DNA from: Prevotella sp.
GTDB lineage: Bacteria > Bacteroidota > Bacteroidia > Bacteroidales > Bacteroidaceae
Reading direction: 5' to 3'
DNA length: 15,074 nt
Assembly (NCBI GenBank): GCA_021204565.1
Contig: JAJPZE010000206.1
Span: 984 to 16,057, forward strand
The notes beneath the pieces were generated by a model, which saw only the letters and a program-made list of their open reading frames with translations, did no database searches and was not told where the DNA came from. Within the stretch, counting starts at the first letter, position 1; each line of letters begins with the position of its first letter. A program made the position numbers and the translations under genes. Shown here one piece after another: positions 1 to 6,340 of this stretch.

Positions 1-245
1 ATTGGCAAGGAAAAGACGTAATAATATATGTAAATTTGTTGCAAAAATAATACTTAGAAAGCAAAAATCTCCCTCTTTCCCGATAAATCGCCCGCAACAC
101 CCGCTTTCCGCACGGACATAAACGCCATATAAAGCGTTATCCCCTCGGAAACGCCCGCCGCCCCCAAAGAACACGCGAGGATAAAATAGTGCAAGCCGAT
201 TCTTGTATTCCCCTTTGTAACCCTTTGACTTTCAAAGCGTTGCCT

Positions 246-302
246 GAGCGTAGGTTTTACCGCCCACGAGCGTAGGTTTTAGGGCGCAGGAACGTAGGTC
301 TT
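246..302 (+). repeat. Three iteron-like direct repeats, 22-bp period
   Basis: GAGCGTAGGTTTT occurs at 246-258 and again exactly at 268-280. A third copy, GAACGTAGGTCTT, at 290-302 differs at two positions. The start-to-start distance is exactly 22 bp both times, about two helical turns, so a bound protein would meet all three copies on the same DNA face. The 9-bp linkers differ from each other, as expected for protein-binding iterons rather than a simple tandem duplication. Possible readers are a plasmid-type replication initiator, the neighbouring recombinases (arm-type sites), or a regulator. Confidence 0.7.
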
Positions 303-334
303 GGGGGGTATGGATATATGCTCGTGCAACGCAA

Positions 335-409
335 GAACATAGCTGCTAAAATAGTGTTAGTATGCAGACGGATGAAAGGGTATTAGCCGCTATGTCCCAT
401 GTCCCTTTC
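335..409. repeat. Nested inverted repeats
   Basis: GAACATAGCTGCTAA (335-349) faces TTAGCCGCTATGTCC (383-397). The arms are complementary at 13 of 15 positions and 33 bp apart. Interleaved with it, GAAAGGG (374-380) is perfectly complementary to CCCTTTC (403-409). The heptamer ATGTCCC is repeated back to back at 392-405. Arms this far apart suit protein binding or a single-stranded hairpin, as in origins of transfer, better than a transcription terminator. Confidence 0.5.
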
Positions 410-454
410 GTAGGGGGTTATATAAATAAGGAATGTGAGGACGAATGAAATAAG

Positions 455-489
455 GGAAAGAAACGGGGGCAATGTTTCCGTTTCTTTCC
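455..489 (-). terminator. Terminator hairpin of the recombinase operon
   Basis: A perfect 12-bp stem (455-466 with 478-489) encloses an 11-base loop. Read on the minus strand it lies 10 bases past the stop codon of the downstream recombinase gene and is followed by the T-rich stretch CTTATTT. This fits a rho-independent terminator for the two recombinase genes. Confidence 0.7.
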
Positions 490-498
490 TATTCCCTT

Positions 499-1671
499 TT
501 ATTCCCTTATTGATCCGAACTTCCCGTTCACGCGGTTGACAGCCTCTACCTTGCCCGGCATTTGGACATCGGCATAGATTTGCGTTGTGAGGACGCTTTT
601 GTGTCCCAATAGTTTGCTTACCGTTTTAATGTCCTTGCACGCCGCCAATGTCAAAGTTGCAAAGGTGTGGCGCGAGGTGTTGAAACTCACGTTCTTGTTG
701 ATGCCGGCTTTGTTCGCAATCCATTTGCAACTCACCTGGATTGCGGTATTGGTCGGCAAATGAAACACCTTGTCGGAAGCCGCCGCGCTATCGGGCTTCT
801 CCGGCAGATAGCGCAACGCCATCTTCCCTAACGGCACGAGAACCGGCTCTTGCGTCTTTCTCATTGTGATGAAGACAAACTTATTACTTCCCTTTGTCTG
901 TATGCTGTCCCACGTCAGGGCAATAATATCACTCTTGCGCAAACCGGTAAACGACGCGAAACCAAACGCCTGTTGCACCGCCTTGCCGTCTGTCGGCACG
1001 GCAAGGAATCGTTCCAACTCATCCTTTGTCAAGTATTCTCTTTTGGCGGCAACCGTCTTTATACGCTCTTCTCTGCTTAATGAATAGAACGGATTGCGTT
1101 TGATTACGCCTTCCCTCACCGCACGGTTAAGCACGCAGTTCAGCCGCATTTGATAATGTTCCAACGATGATTGCGACAGTCCGCAGACATTCTTCGTCGC
1201 TTTCGAGCTTTTGTATTCGGTACGCAACCACGCTGAGAACCCTTGTATAAACGCTTTGTCGGTCTTCGCTATTAACAGATTGGGACGCTTTATGCGGTTA
1301 AGATAAAGACGTATGATACCGTTCACATTGCGTATCATATTCATTATGGAGACGGACGCGCCGCCCTGAAACATCAACACCTCGTATTGGTCAAGCCATT
1401 CGGAAAGCGTTCTGATATTGGGATAAGCCGTGCTTTCCTTTGCCTTTTGTTCACGGTTGCGTTTAATCCGCTCCGGGTGCAGAACATATTCCGCCCGTAT
1501 CGCCAATGCCCGTTTCATTGCATTCTCATTGCGCAACCTTGCGTCCTTGTTCACTTCCGGAACAAGATAAAGACCGAGATACTCGTATGTTCGCTTGCCG
1601 TCGTATGTGATGTCAAGATACAACGACTTGTTGCCGTCTTTGCATTCCCTTTCCCTTAATGTTATCCTCAT
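499..1671 (-). CDS. Tyrosine recombinase (downstream of a tandem pair), HxxR changed to NxxR
   Basis: A 390-residue site-specific recombinase of the Bacteroidetes phage-integrase type, which would cut and rejoin DNA at attachment sites through a tyrosine. It has an N-terminal arm-binding-like segment (about 1-60, with the EYLGLYL motif), a SAM-like core-binding domain (about 85-200) and a C-terminal catalytic domain (about 210-380). Visible catalytic residues are R245 (FTGLR), K272 (MRKTQEP), R334 in SRHTFATL, H357 (LLGHKS) and nucleophile Y366. The histidine of the usual HxxR box is Asn331 (codon AAC, complement of 679-681), one base from a His codon. The start is 14 bp after the upstream recombinase gene, with a purine-rich GGGAAG ahead of it, so the two are probably co-transcribed. 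It may be weakly active or a structural partner of its neighbour. The family call is firm; the role is inferred. Confidence 0.93.
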   Translation of the reverse strand: MRITLRERECKDGNKSLYLDITYDGKRTYEYLGLYLVPEVNKDARLRNENAMKRALAIRAEYVLHPERIKRNREQKAKESTAYPNIRTLSEWLDQYEVLMFQGGASVSIMNMIRNVNGIIRLYLNRIKRPNLLIAKTDKAFIQGFSAWLRTEYKSSKATKNVCGLSQSSLEHYQMRLNCVLNRAVREGVIKRNPFYSLSREERIKTVAAKREYLTKDELERFLAVPTDGKAVQQAFGFASFTGLRKSDIIALTWDSIQTKGSNKFVFITMRKTQEPVLVPLGKMALRYLPEKPDSAAASDKVFHLPTNTAIQVSCKWIANKAGINKNVSFNTSRHTFATLTLAACKDIKTVSKLLGHKSVLTTQIYADVQMPGKVEAVNRVNGKFGSIRE

Positions 1672-1685
1672 CTTTCGCTTCCCTT

Positions 1686-2864
1686 TTATTCCTTTCCGGC
1701 AAACATATCGTCAACAAGACGGACGGTATCGACTTTCTTTTGGTCAACGATTTTGGCGTATATCTCCGTTGTCGTTATGTTCTTATGTCCGAGCAACTTG
1801 CTTGTCGTGTACAAGTCTCCGCCGAGCGAGAGCATTAACGTGGCGAACGTATGGCGGCTGCTGTGAAACGTGATATTCTTTTGTATGCCGGATGCGGCAA
1901 TCCAGTTGTGCATGGATTTGTCGCGCGTGTTCCGGCTCTTGGGCAAGTCGGGGAACACCGGTTCCGATGTGCCGCGCCGGGGCATCCACCGCTTTGCCTC
2001 TTTTGACAAGGGAACGGTAACGTATTCCTTTGTCTTCTCCATTTGAATGCGAATGTACTCCACATGGTCGTTAGATTCGTTGATGTCGCTCCACCGCAAT
2101 TTCAAAATGTCGCTTATACGCAGTCCGGTGAAACAGGCGAAGATAAACGCTTGTTTCATACTTGCGTGGTCAATCGGAGTATCCATCAGAATACGTATCT
2201 CGTCAATGGTAAGGAATTGACGCTCGCAATCTTTCTTCCCCACTTTCTCCCTTGTCTCCAAGAGGTTGAAAGGGTTGCCCTCGATGATACCGTCCCTCAC
2301 CGCCTTGTTCAGCGCGGCGGAAATAGCGGCGATATACCCGTGTACCGTGCTTTGATGTAACGGCTTGTCGTTTCTCTTGTGCGATGCCCCGCTTTTGGCA
2401 GAACGCAGGAAAGAGATAAAGGAGCGGCAGAAATCCTTGTCGATGTCTTCTAATGCGATATTCGGGCAACCCGCCTTTGCCAGAAACAAACTCATCCACC
2501 GGTGCGCCTTTACCCGGTTGCAGAATGCGCTTTTAGACAAAGATATGTCCTCGCGGTCATATTGATTAAGCCATTCCTCCAAAGGCATCGCCGCCCGTTT
2601 GATGACCGCCCAGTTGTCCGCCCCGTGATTTTGCAACGCTATGATACGTTGCGACCTCACCCTCTCCGCAATTGCCAGCGTCTCCGCATTCTTTCTCTTG
2701 TCGGCTGTTGTCCTTTCGGGTATCAGATAGAGACCGAGATACTCGTTCTTCCGAACGCCCTTTTTATAGATGTCAAGATAGAGACTGACCAGTCCGTCTT
2801 TCCTTTCCCGCCTGCGCAGCCGCACCGGCTCTTTCAACTTCGGTGCTTTCGCCTGTCTTCCCAT
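1686..2864 (-). CDS. Tyrosine recombinase (upstream of a tandem pair), complete catalytic set
   Basis: A 392-residue site-specific recombinase/integrase, homologous along its length to the neighbouring recombinase but clearly diverged. It has an N-terminal arm-binding-like segment containing EYLGLYLIPE (about 41-50), a SAM-like core-binding domain (about 90-205) and a catalytic domain (about 210-390). The expected active-site residues are all visible: R249 (FTGLR), K277 (MEKTKE), H334 and R337 in FHSSRHTFATL, H360 (LLGHKN) and Y369. It is the first gene of a two-gene minus-strand operon, with a promoter-like motif about 65 bp upstream of its ATG. It most likely performs integration and excision of the element. 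A local DNA inversion role is also possible, because many Bacteroidales recombinases of this size act as invertases. Substrate and partner cannot be read from sequence. Confidence 0.95.
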   Translation of the reverse strand: MGRQAKAPKLKEPVRLRRRERKDGLVSLYLDIYKKGVRKNEYLGLYLIPERTTADKRKNAETLAIAERVRSQRIIALQNHGADNWAVIKRAAMPLEEWLNQYDREDISLSKSAFCNRVKAHRWMSLFLAKAGCPNIALEDIDKDFCRSFISFLRSAKSGASHKRNDKPLHQSTVHGYIAAISAALNKAVRDGIIEGNPFNLLETREKVGKKDCERQFLTIDEIRILMDTPIDHASMKQAFIFACFTGLRISDILKLRWSDINESNDHVEYIRIQMEKTKEYVTVPLSKEAKRWMPRRGTSEPVFPDLPKSRNTRDKSMHNWIAASGIQKNITFHSSRHTFATLMLSLGGDLYTTSKLLGHKNITTTEIYAKIVDQKKVDTVRLVDDMFAGKE

Positions 2865-2911
2865 TTGTAAGTTGTTTTGATATGTTTCTATATAGTTCGA
2901 TACACTCTCAC

Positions 2912-2976
2912 CCTGTTGTTTGTTGCCGCAAAGTTATATCAAACGATTGAATGCCGCGCAACAAATACGCAACAGG
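2912..2976. repeat. Imperfect inverted repeat around the recombinase promoter
   Basis: CCTGTTG then TTTGTTGC (2912-2926) on the plus strand faces CCTGTTG, CGTA, TTTGTTGC on the minus strand (2958-2976). The arms differ mainly by a 4-base insertion and are separated by 31 bp that contain the putative -7 element. The motif ATTTGTTGC also occurs at 34-42. The arrangement fits an operator for self-regulation of the recombinases or a recombinase-binding (attachment) site. Confidence 0.45.
2929..2961 (-). promoter_or_regulatory. Possible promoter of the recombinase operon
   Basis: On the minus strand TAACTTTG (2929-2936) matches the Bacteroides -7 consensus TAnnTTTG. A TTG lies 22 bp upstream of it (around 2959-2961), slightly further than the usual 19-21 bp. 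The -7 motif is about 65 bp before the ATG of the upstream recombinase. The motif match is seen; promoter activity is inferred. Confidence 0.4.
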
Positions 2977-3080
2977 AATGCACCGAAACAGCATATACAA
3001 CCATATAGAAAGAAAAGGATGTCAAACCATCATACACACGCATAAACTATTGTATATCAGTGTTATATCCTTGCTTTTCT

Positions 3081-3170
3081 TTTATATCCCGTGATATTCC
3101 CGCACGTACCGGGCAGTTTTTAATAGCTGCTGCGCAAGCGTTACCGCTGTTCTTCGGTATCACGAATTGA
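3081..3170 (+). pseudogene. Possible 3' remnant of traE (DUF4134)
   Basis: A frame open from 3009 to the TGA at 3168-3170 has no ATG start, and its first part looks non-coding. The last 17 residues before the stop read FLIAAAQALPLFFGITN. This has the spacing FL-x-A-x7-FFG that I recall at the C-terminal membrane helix of TraE/DUF4134 proteins, which are normally encoded immediately before traF. The stop lies 42 bp before the traF start, where traE would be expected to end. The match is short and from memory, so it is tentative. If correct, the 5' part of traE was lost or displaced when the recombinase segment joined here. Confidence 0.35.
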
Positions 3171-3212
3171 CGTACTGCGTAAAACGGGTGTAGAACGCCA
3201 ACACTGACAGCT

Positions 3213-3515
3213 ATGATAGAGAGCGGCAAACAAGACCTTTACCCGGCATACCCCGTATTCAAAGGGTTACAGCGTCCTTTGGAATTTATGGGTTTGCAGG
3301 GTCGTTACATCTACTGGGCGGCAGCCACTGCGGGTTCTGCCGTTGCGGGTTTCATCCTCGGTTACTGCCTGTCCGGTTTTGTAGCCGGTCTTGTATTGCT
3401 TGTTCTCTTCTTGGCTGTCGGCGGCGTTCTTATTGCCGTCAAACAGCGGAAAGGACTTCACGGCAAGAAGAATGAACGCGGCGTATTCATCTACGCATAT
3501 ACGAAGAGACTTTAA
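3213..3515 (+). CDS. traF: Conjugative transposon protein TraF (DUF4133, VirB3-like)
   Basis: A 100-residue inner-membrane protein of the Bacteroides TraF/DUF4133 family, the VirB3-like partner of the VirB4-type ATPase. The family signature is visible near the N-terminus: YPVFKGLQRPLEFMGLQGRY (about residues 13-32). Two closely spaced hydrophobic segments follow (about 33-50 and 54-73), then a basic tail with KQRKGLHGKK (about 77-86). Length is typical. The ATG at 3213 has no clear Shine-Dalgarno sequence, which is common in Bacteroidetes; the frame is blocked by a stop at 3180-3182, so the start cannot move far. It is the first intact gene of the tra operon here and precedes traG, as in CTnDOT-type elements. 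Confidence 0.8.
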   Translation: MIESGKQDLYPAYPVFKGLQRPLEFMGLQGRYIYWAAATAGSAVAGFILGYCLSGFVAGLVLLVLFLAVGGVLIAVKQRKGLHGKKNERGVFIYAYTKRL

Positions 3516-3556
3516 TGATTAAGAGATATACGATGTTTGTGGTTTTATGTAGTTGA
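3515..3556 (+). other. 13-codon mini-ORF between traF and traG
   Basis: Its ATG overlaps the traF stop codon (TAATG) and it encodes MIKRYTMFVVLCS followed by TGA. A ribosome finishing traF could re-initiate here. It ends 13 bases before the GC-rich hairpin at 3570-3596, an arrangement resembling a leader peptide in front of an attenuator. A reading frame this short is expected by chance, so confidence is low. Confidence 0.15.
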
Positions 3557-3569
3557 TGTCGGATGTGCC

Positions 3570-3602
3570 GGGCGCATCACGTGTGATGGTGCGCCCGCTT
3601 TT
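3570..3602 (+). terminator. Hairpin with short T tract between traF and traG
   Basis: GGGCGC (3570-3575) pairs with GCGCCC (3591-3596). An inner ATCA/TGAT stem closes a 4-base loop, with a 3-base bulge (3588-3590). The bases GCTTTT follow. It lies in the 137-bp traF-traG gap, the longest gap in the tra operon. It may be a partial terminator, attenuator or RNA-processing site that lowers downstream expression; the T tract is short. Confidence 0.4.
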
Positions 3603-3652
3603 ATTGCCATCCGCACAAGGACATATTCACGCGAACAAACGAAACAGAAGCA

Positions 3653-6340
3653 ATGGTATTGTACGTTTTGTTATTTTTTATCGCTCTCTGCACGGGGATG
3701 AGCATATCCGTTTATGCCTTCGGCACGGGCGGCAAGCGTAAGAAGATTTTTCAGGACATATATTTCTCCGTTGAGAACACCGACGGTATCGGTGTTCTCT
3801 ATACCAAGACGGGCGAGTATTCTGCGGTGTTGTCAATGGAGAACCCGGTGCAGAAATACTCTGCCAACATAAACGCTTATTACGAGTTCACCCGTCTTTT
3901 CACTGCCATTGCCCAAACACTCGGCGAGGGATACGCCCTGCATAAGCAAGATGTATTTGTAAGGAAACACTTTCACGAAAGCGATAACGGCAACCGTGAA
4001 TATCTGTCCGAGAGTTACTTCCGCTATTTTGACGGACGGTCTTATACGGACAGCCGTTGTTACCTCACAATCACACAGGAGAATAAGAAAAGCCGTCTGA
4101 TGTCGTATGACGGCAAGAAATGGCGTGATTTTCTTGTCAAGATACACAAGGTTCACGACCAGTTGCAAGATGCCGGAATAAAGGTTCGTTTTCTCGACAA
4201 GGATGAAGCGGGGGAATATGTCAACCGCTTCTTTGCCATGAACTACCGGGACGAGGTGGTGTCAATGAACAACTTCAACGTTGATGACGACATTATCGGT
4301 ATGGGCGGCAGACGTTGCAAGATATACAGCCTTGTGGATGTAGACAGTATCAGTCTGCCGTCCGTTATTCGTCCGTACTCCAATATAGAGGTTAACAGCG
4401 CGAGTATGCCCGTTGACCTTGTCGCCGCCATTGCGCGGATACCCAGTGCCGATTGCGTGGTGTACAATCAGGTTGTGTTTATTCCCAATCAGAAGCACGA
4501 GCTTGCCTTGCTTGACAAGAAAAAGAACCGCCATGCGTCGATGCCCAATCCGAACAACCTTATGGCGGTCGAGGACATAAAACGCGTGCAGGAGGTGATA
4601 GCGAGGGACAGCAAGCAACTTGTTTATACGCATTACAACATTGTCGTAACGGTATCGGGCGATACGGATATACAAAAGTGTACGAACTACATAGAGAACT
4701 CGTTTTCACGGATAGGCATACACATCTCCAAACGGGCGTATAACCAATTGGAGTTGTTTGTCAGCTCTTTCCCGGGCAACTGTTACGGTCTGAACAACGA
4801 TTACGACCGTTTCCTTACGCTCTCCGATGCCGCTTCGTGTCTTATGTATAAGGAGCGTATCTTGCATAGCGAGGATACCCCTCTCAAGATATATTACACC
4901 GACCGTCAGGGCGTGCCGGTCGCCATTGATATTACGGGAAAAGAGGGAAAGGAGAAGCTGACCGACAACTCCAATTTCTTCTGTCTTGGTCCGTCGGGCA
5001 GCGGCAAGTCGTTTCACATGAACAGTGTGGTGCGCCAGCTATGGGAGCAGAATACCGACGTGGTGATGGTTGACACGGGAAATTCGTATGAGGGGTTGTG
5101 CGAGTATGTCGGCGGAAAGTACATCGCCTATACGGATGACAAGCCAATCACGATGAATCCTTTCAATATCAGCCGGAAAGAGCTGAATATAGAAAAGATT
5201 GATTTCTTAAAGAACCTCATACTATTGATATGGAAAGGTTCGGAAACGAAGATACCGGAGTTGGAGTTCCGTGTTGTGGAGCAATTGGTGACGGAGTACT
5301 ACGATTTTTATTTTGGCGGCGTTCAGGGTTATTCCTCGTCCGTGAAAGAGACTCTGCGCAAGAATCTCTCCGCTATGGAGAAGCGGCACGGCACGGATTT
5401 GTCGCAGATTAAAGAGAAAGTGGAGAAGATTATACACGGTTTGGAGAAACGCCGTATGTCGCTCCGGGTAACGAGCCCGTCCTTCGACAGTTTCTATGAG
5501 TTTGCGTGCGAGCGCCTCGACCAGATATGTATTGAGAATAACATCACCACTATAGATTGCGACAACTTCGCCTATATGCTTCAGAACTTCTATCGCGGGG
5601 GCAAGTACGACAAGATACTCAACGAGAATGTTGACTCCACCCTCTTCGACGAGACGTTCATTGTATTCGAGGTGGATGCCATTAAGGAGAACAAACAGCT
5701 CTTCCCCATCGTAACGCTCATCATTATGGATGTTTTCTTGCAGAAGATGCGTTTGAAGACGAACCGCAAGGTGTTGGTTATCGAGGAGGCGTGGAAAGCC
5801 ATTGCGTCTCCTCTTATGGCGGAATACATCAAATACATGTACAAGACGGCTCGCAAGTTTTGGGCTTCTGTGGGTGTTGTTACTCAGGAGATACAGGATA
5901 TTATCGGCAGTCCGATAGTCAAGGAAGCTATTATCAACAACTCCGATGTTGTGATGTTGCTTGACCAGAGCAAGTTCCGCGAGCGTTTCGACGAGATAAA
6001 AGCCATACTCGGTCTGACCGATGTGGACTGCAAGAAGATATTTACCGTGAATCGTATGGATAACAAGGAAGGGCGCAGTTTCTTCCGCGAGGTGTTTATC
6101 CGCAGGGGCAGTGTGAGTGGCGTGTATGGTGTTGAGGAGCCGCACGAGTGTTATATGACATACACCACGGAGCGTGCCGAGAAAGAAGCCTTGAAGCTGT
6201 ACAAACGCGAATTGGGGTGTTCGCATCAGGAAGCTATCGAACGCTATTGCCGTGATTGGTCGGCGAGCGGCATATCGAAGTCTTTGCCTTTCGCGCAAAA
6301 GGTGAACGAGGCGGGACACGTGTTGAATATTGAATTATGA
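3653..6340 (+). CDS. traG: Conjugation ATPase TraG (VirB4 family)
   Basis: An 895-residue VirB4-type ATPase that powers pilus assembly and substrate transfer at the inner membrane. It begins with a hydrophobic segment (about 2-23). The N-terminal VirB4-like domain (about 33-420) includes the family motif LHKQDVFV near residue 96. The C-terminal RecA-like motor has a Walker A motif GPSGSGKS (446-453, K452), a Walker B motif KVLVIEEA (706-713) and a GVVTQEIQDI motif (741-750) typical of VirB4/TraG proteins. Length is usual for Bacteroides TraG. The ATG at 3653 retains the hydrophobic N-terminus; Met16 is an alternative start. Its stop overlaps the next start in ATGA, indicating translational coupling. 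No disruption is seen, so this part of the transfer machine looks functional. Confidence 0.96.
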   Translation: MVLYVLLFFIALCTGMSISVYAFGTGGKRKKIFQDIYFSVENTDGIGVLYTKTGEYSAVLSMENPVQKYSANINAYYEFTRLFTAIAQTLGEGYALHKQDVFVRKHFHESDNGNREYLSESYFRYFDGRSYTDSRCYLTITQENKKSRLMSYDGKKWRDFLVKIHKVHDQLQDAGIKVRFLDKDEAGEYVNRFFAMNYRDEVVSMNNFNVDDDIIGMGGRRCKIYSLVDVDSISLPSVIRPYSNIEVNSASMPVDLVAAIARIPSADCVVYNQVVFIPNQKHELALLDKKKNRHASMPNPNNLMAVEDIKRVQEVIARDSKQLVYTHYNIVVTVSGDTDIQKCTNYIENSFSRIGIHISKRAYNQLELFVSSFPGNCYGLNNDYDRFLTLSDAASCLMYKERILHSEDTPLKIYYTDRQGVPVAIDITGKEGKEKLTDNSNFFCLGPSGSGKSFHMNSVVRQLWEQNTDVVMVDTGNSYEGLCEYVGGKYIAYTDDKPITMNPFNISRKELNIEKIDFLKNLILLIWKGSETKIPELEFRVVEQLVTEYYDFYFGGVQGYSSSVKETLRKNLSAMEKRHGTDLSQIKEKVEKIIHGLEKRRMSLRVTSPSFDSFYEFACERLDQICIENNITTIDCDNFAYMLQNFYRGGKYDKILNENVDSTLFDETFIVFEVDAIKENKQLFPIVTLIIMDVFLQKMRLKTNRKVLVIEEAWKAIASPLMAEYIKYMYKTARKFWASVGVVTQEIQDIIGSPIVKEAIINNSDVVMLLDQSKFRERFDEIKAILGLTDVDCKKIFTVNRMDNKEGRSFFREVFIRRGSVSGVYGVEEPHECYMTYTTERAEKEALKLYKRELGCSHQEAIERYCRDWSASGISKSLPFAQKVNEAGHVLNIEL

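Larger units (their letters stand above)
1..498. other. Gene-free left region with repeats and inverted repeats
   Basis: No convincing gene lies here. A reading frame open from base 2 to the stop at 118-120 has no visible start and no recognisable protein character, and another frame stops at 19-21, so an upstream gene may end near the left edge; neither can be supported. What is visible is structure: a 15-bp inverted repeat around a CTT spacer (223-237), three 13-bp repeats on a 22-bp period (246-302), a nested set of inverted repeats (335-409), a direct repeat TAAAATAGTG (182-191 and 347-356), and a terminator hairpin for the minus-strand genes (455-489). This dense structure beside recombinase genes suggests a cis-acting region, such as recombinase arm sites, an origin of transfer or an origin of replication. 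The sequence alone cannot decide between them. Confidence 0.6.
2865..3212. other. Divergent intergenic region between recombinases and tra operon
   Basis: This 348-bp gap separates the divergent recombinase and tra transcription units. It holds the likely recombinase promoter within an imperfect inverted repeat (2912-2976) and, further right, a startless reading frame resembling the end of TraE (about 3081-3170). I find no good TAnnTTTG/TTTG promoter on the plus strand in front of traF. Confidence 0.6.

Noticed and set aside
31..38. TAAATTTG, a perfect TAnnTTTG -7 match on the plus strand
   Set aside because: There is no TTTG-like -33 element at the right distance and no plus-strand gene follows it in the left region.
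30..39. GTAAATTTGT, near the CTnDOT core site GTANNTTTGC
   Set aside because: It differs at the last fixed base and the motif is short and AT-rich. No second copy or element end is visible, so it is not called as an attachment site.
2..120. Frame open from the left edge to a stop at 118-120
   Set aside because: About 39 codons with no start in view and a basic, low-quality composition; it could be chance and cannot be supported as a gene end.
246..302. CRISPR-like array
   Set aside because: The repeats are 13 bp with 9-bp linkers and only three copies, far from CRISPR repeat and spacer sizes, and no cas genes are present.
3047..3229. 60-codon minus-strand frame across the recombinase/tra junction
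   Set aside because: It overlaps the traF start in antisense, has no recognisable character and no ribosome-binding site. The plus-strand frame there explains the sequence better.
5222..6319. 365-codon open frame antisense to the end of traG
   Set aside because: It lies wholly opposite the conserved TraG motor domain, and its translation is rich in His, Leu and Arg with no recognisable motif. This is typical of antisense frames opposite a conserved coding region.
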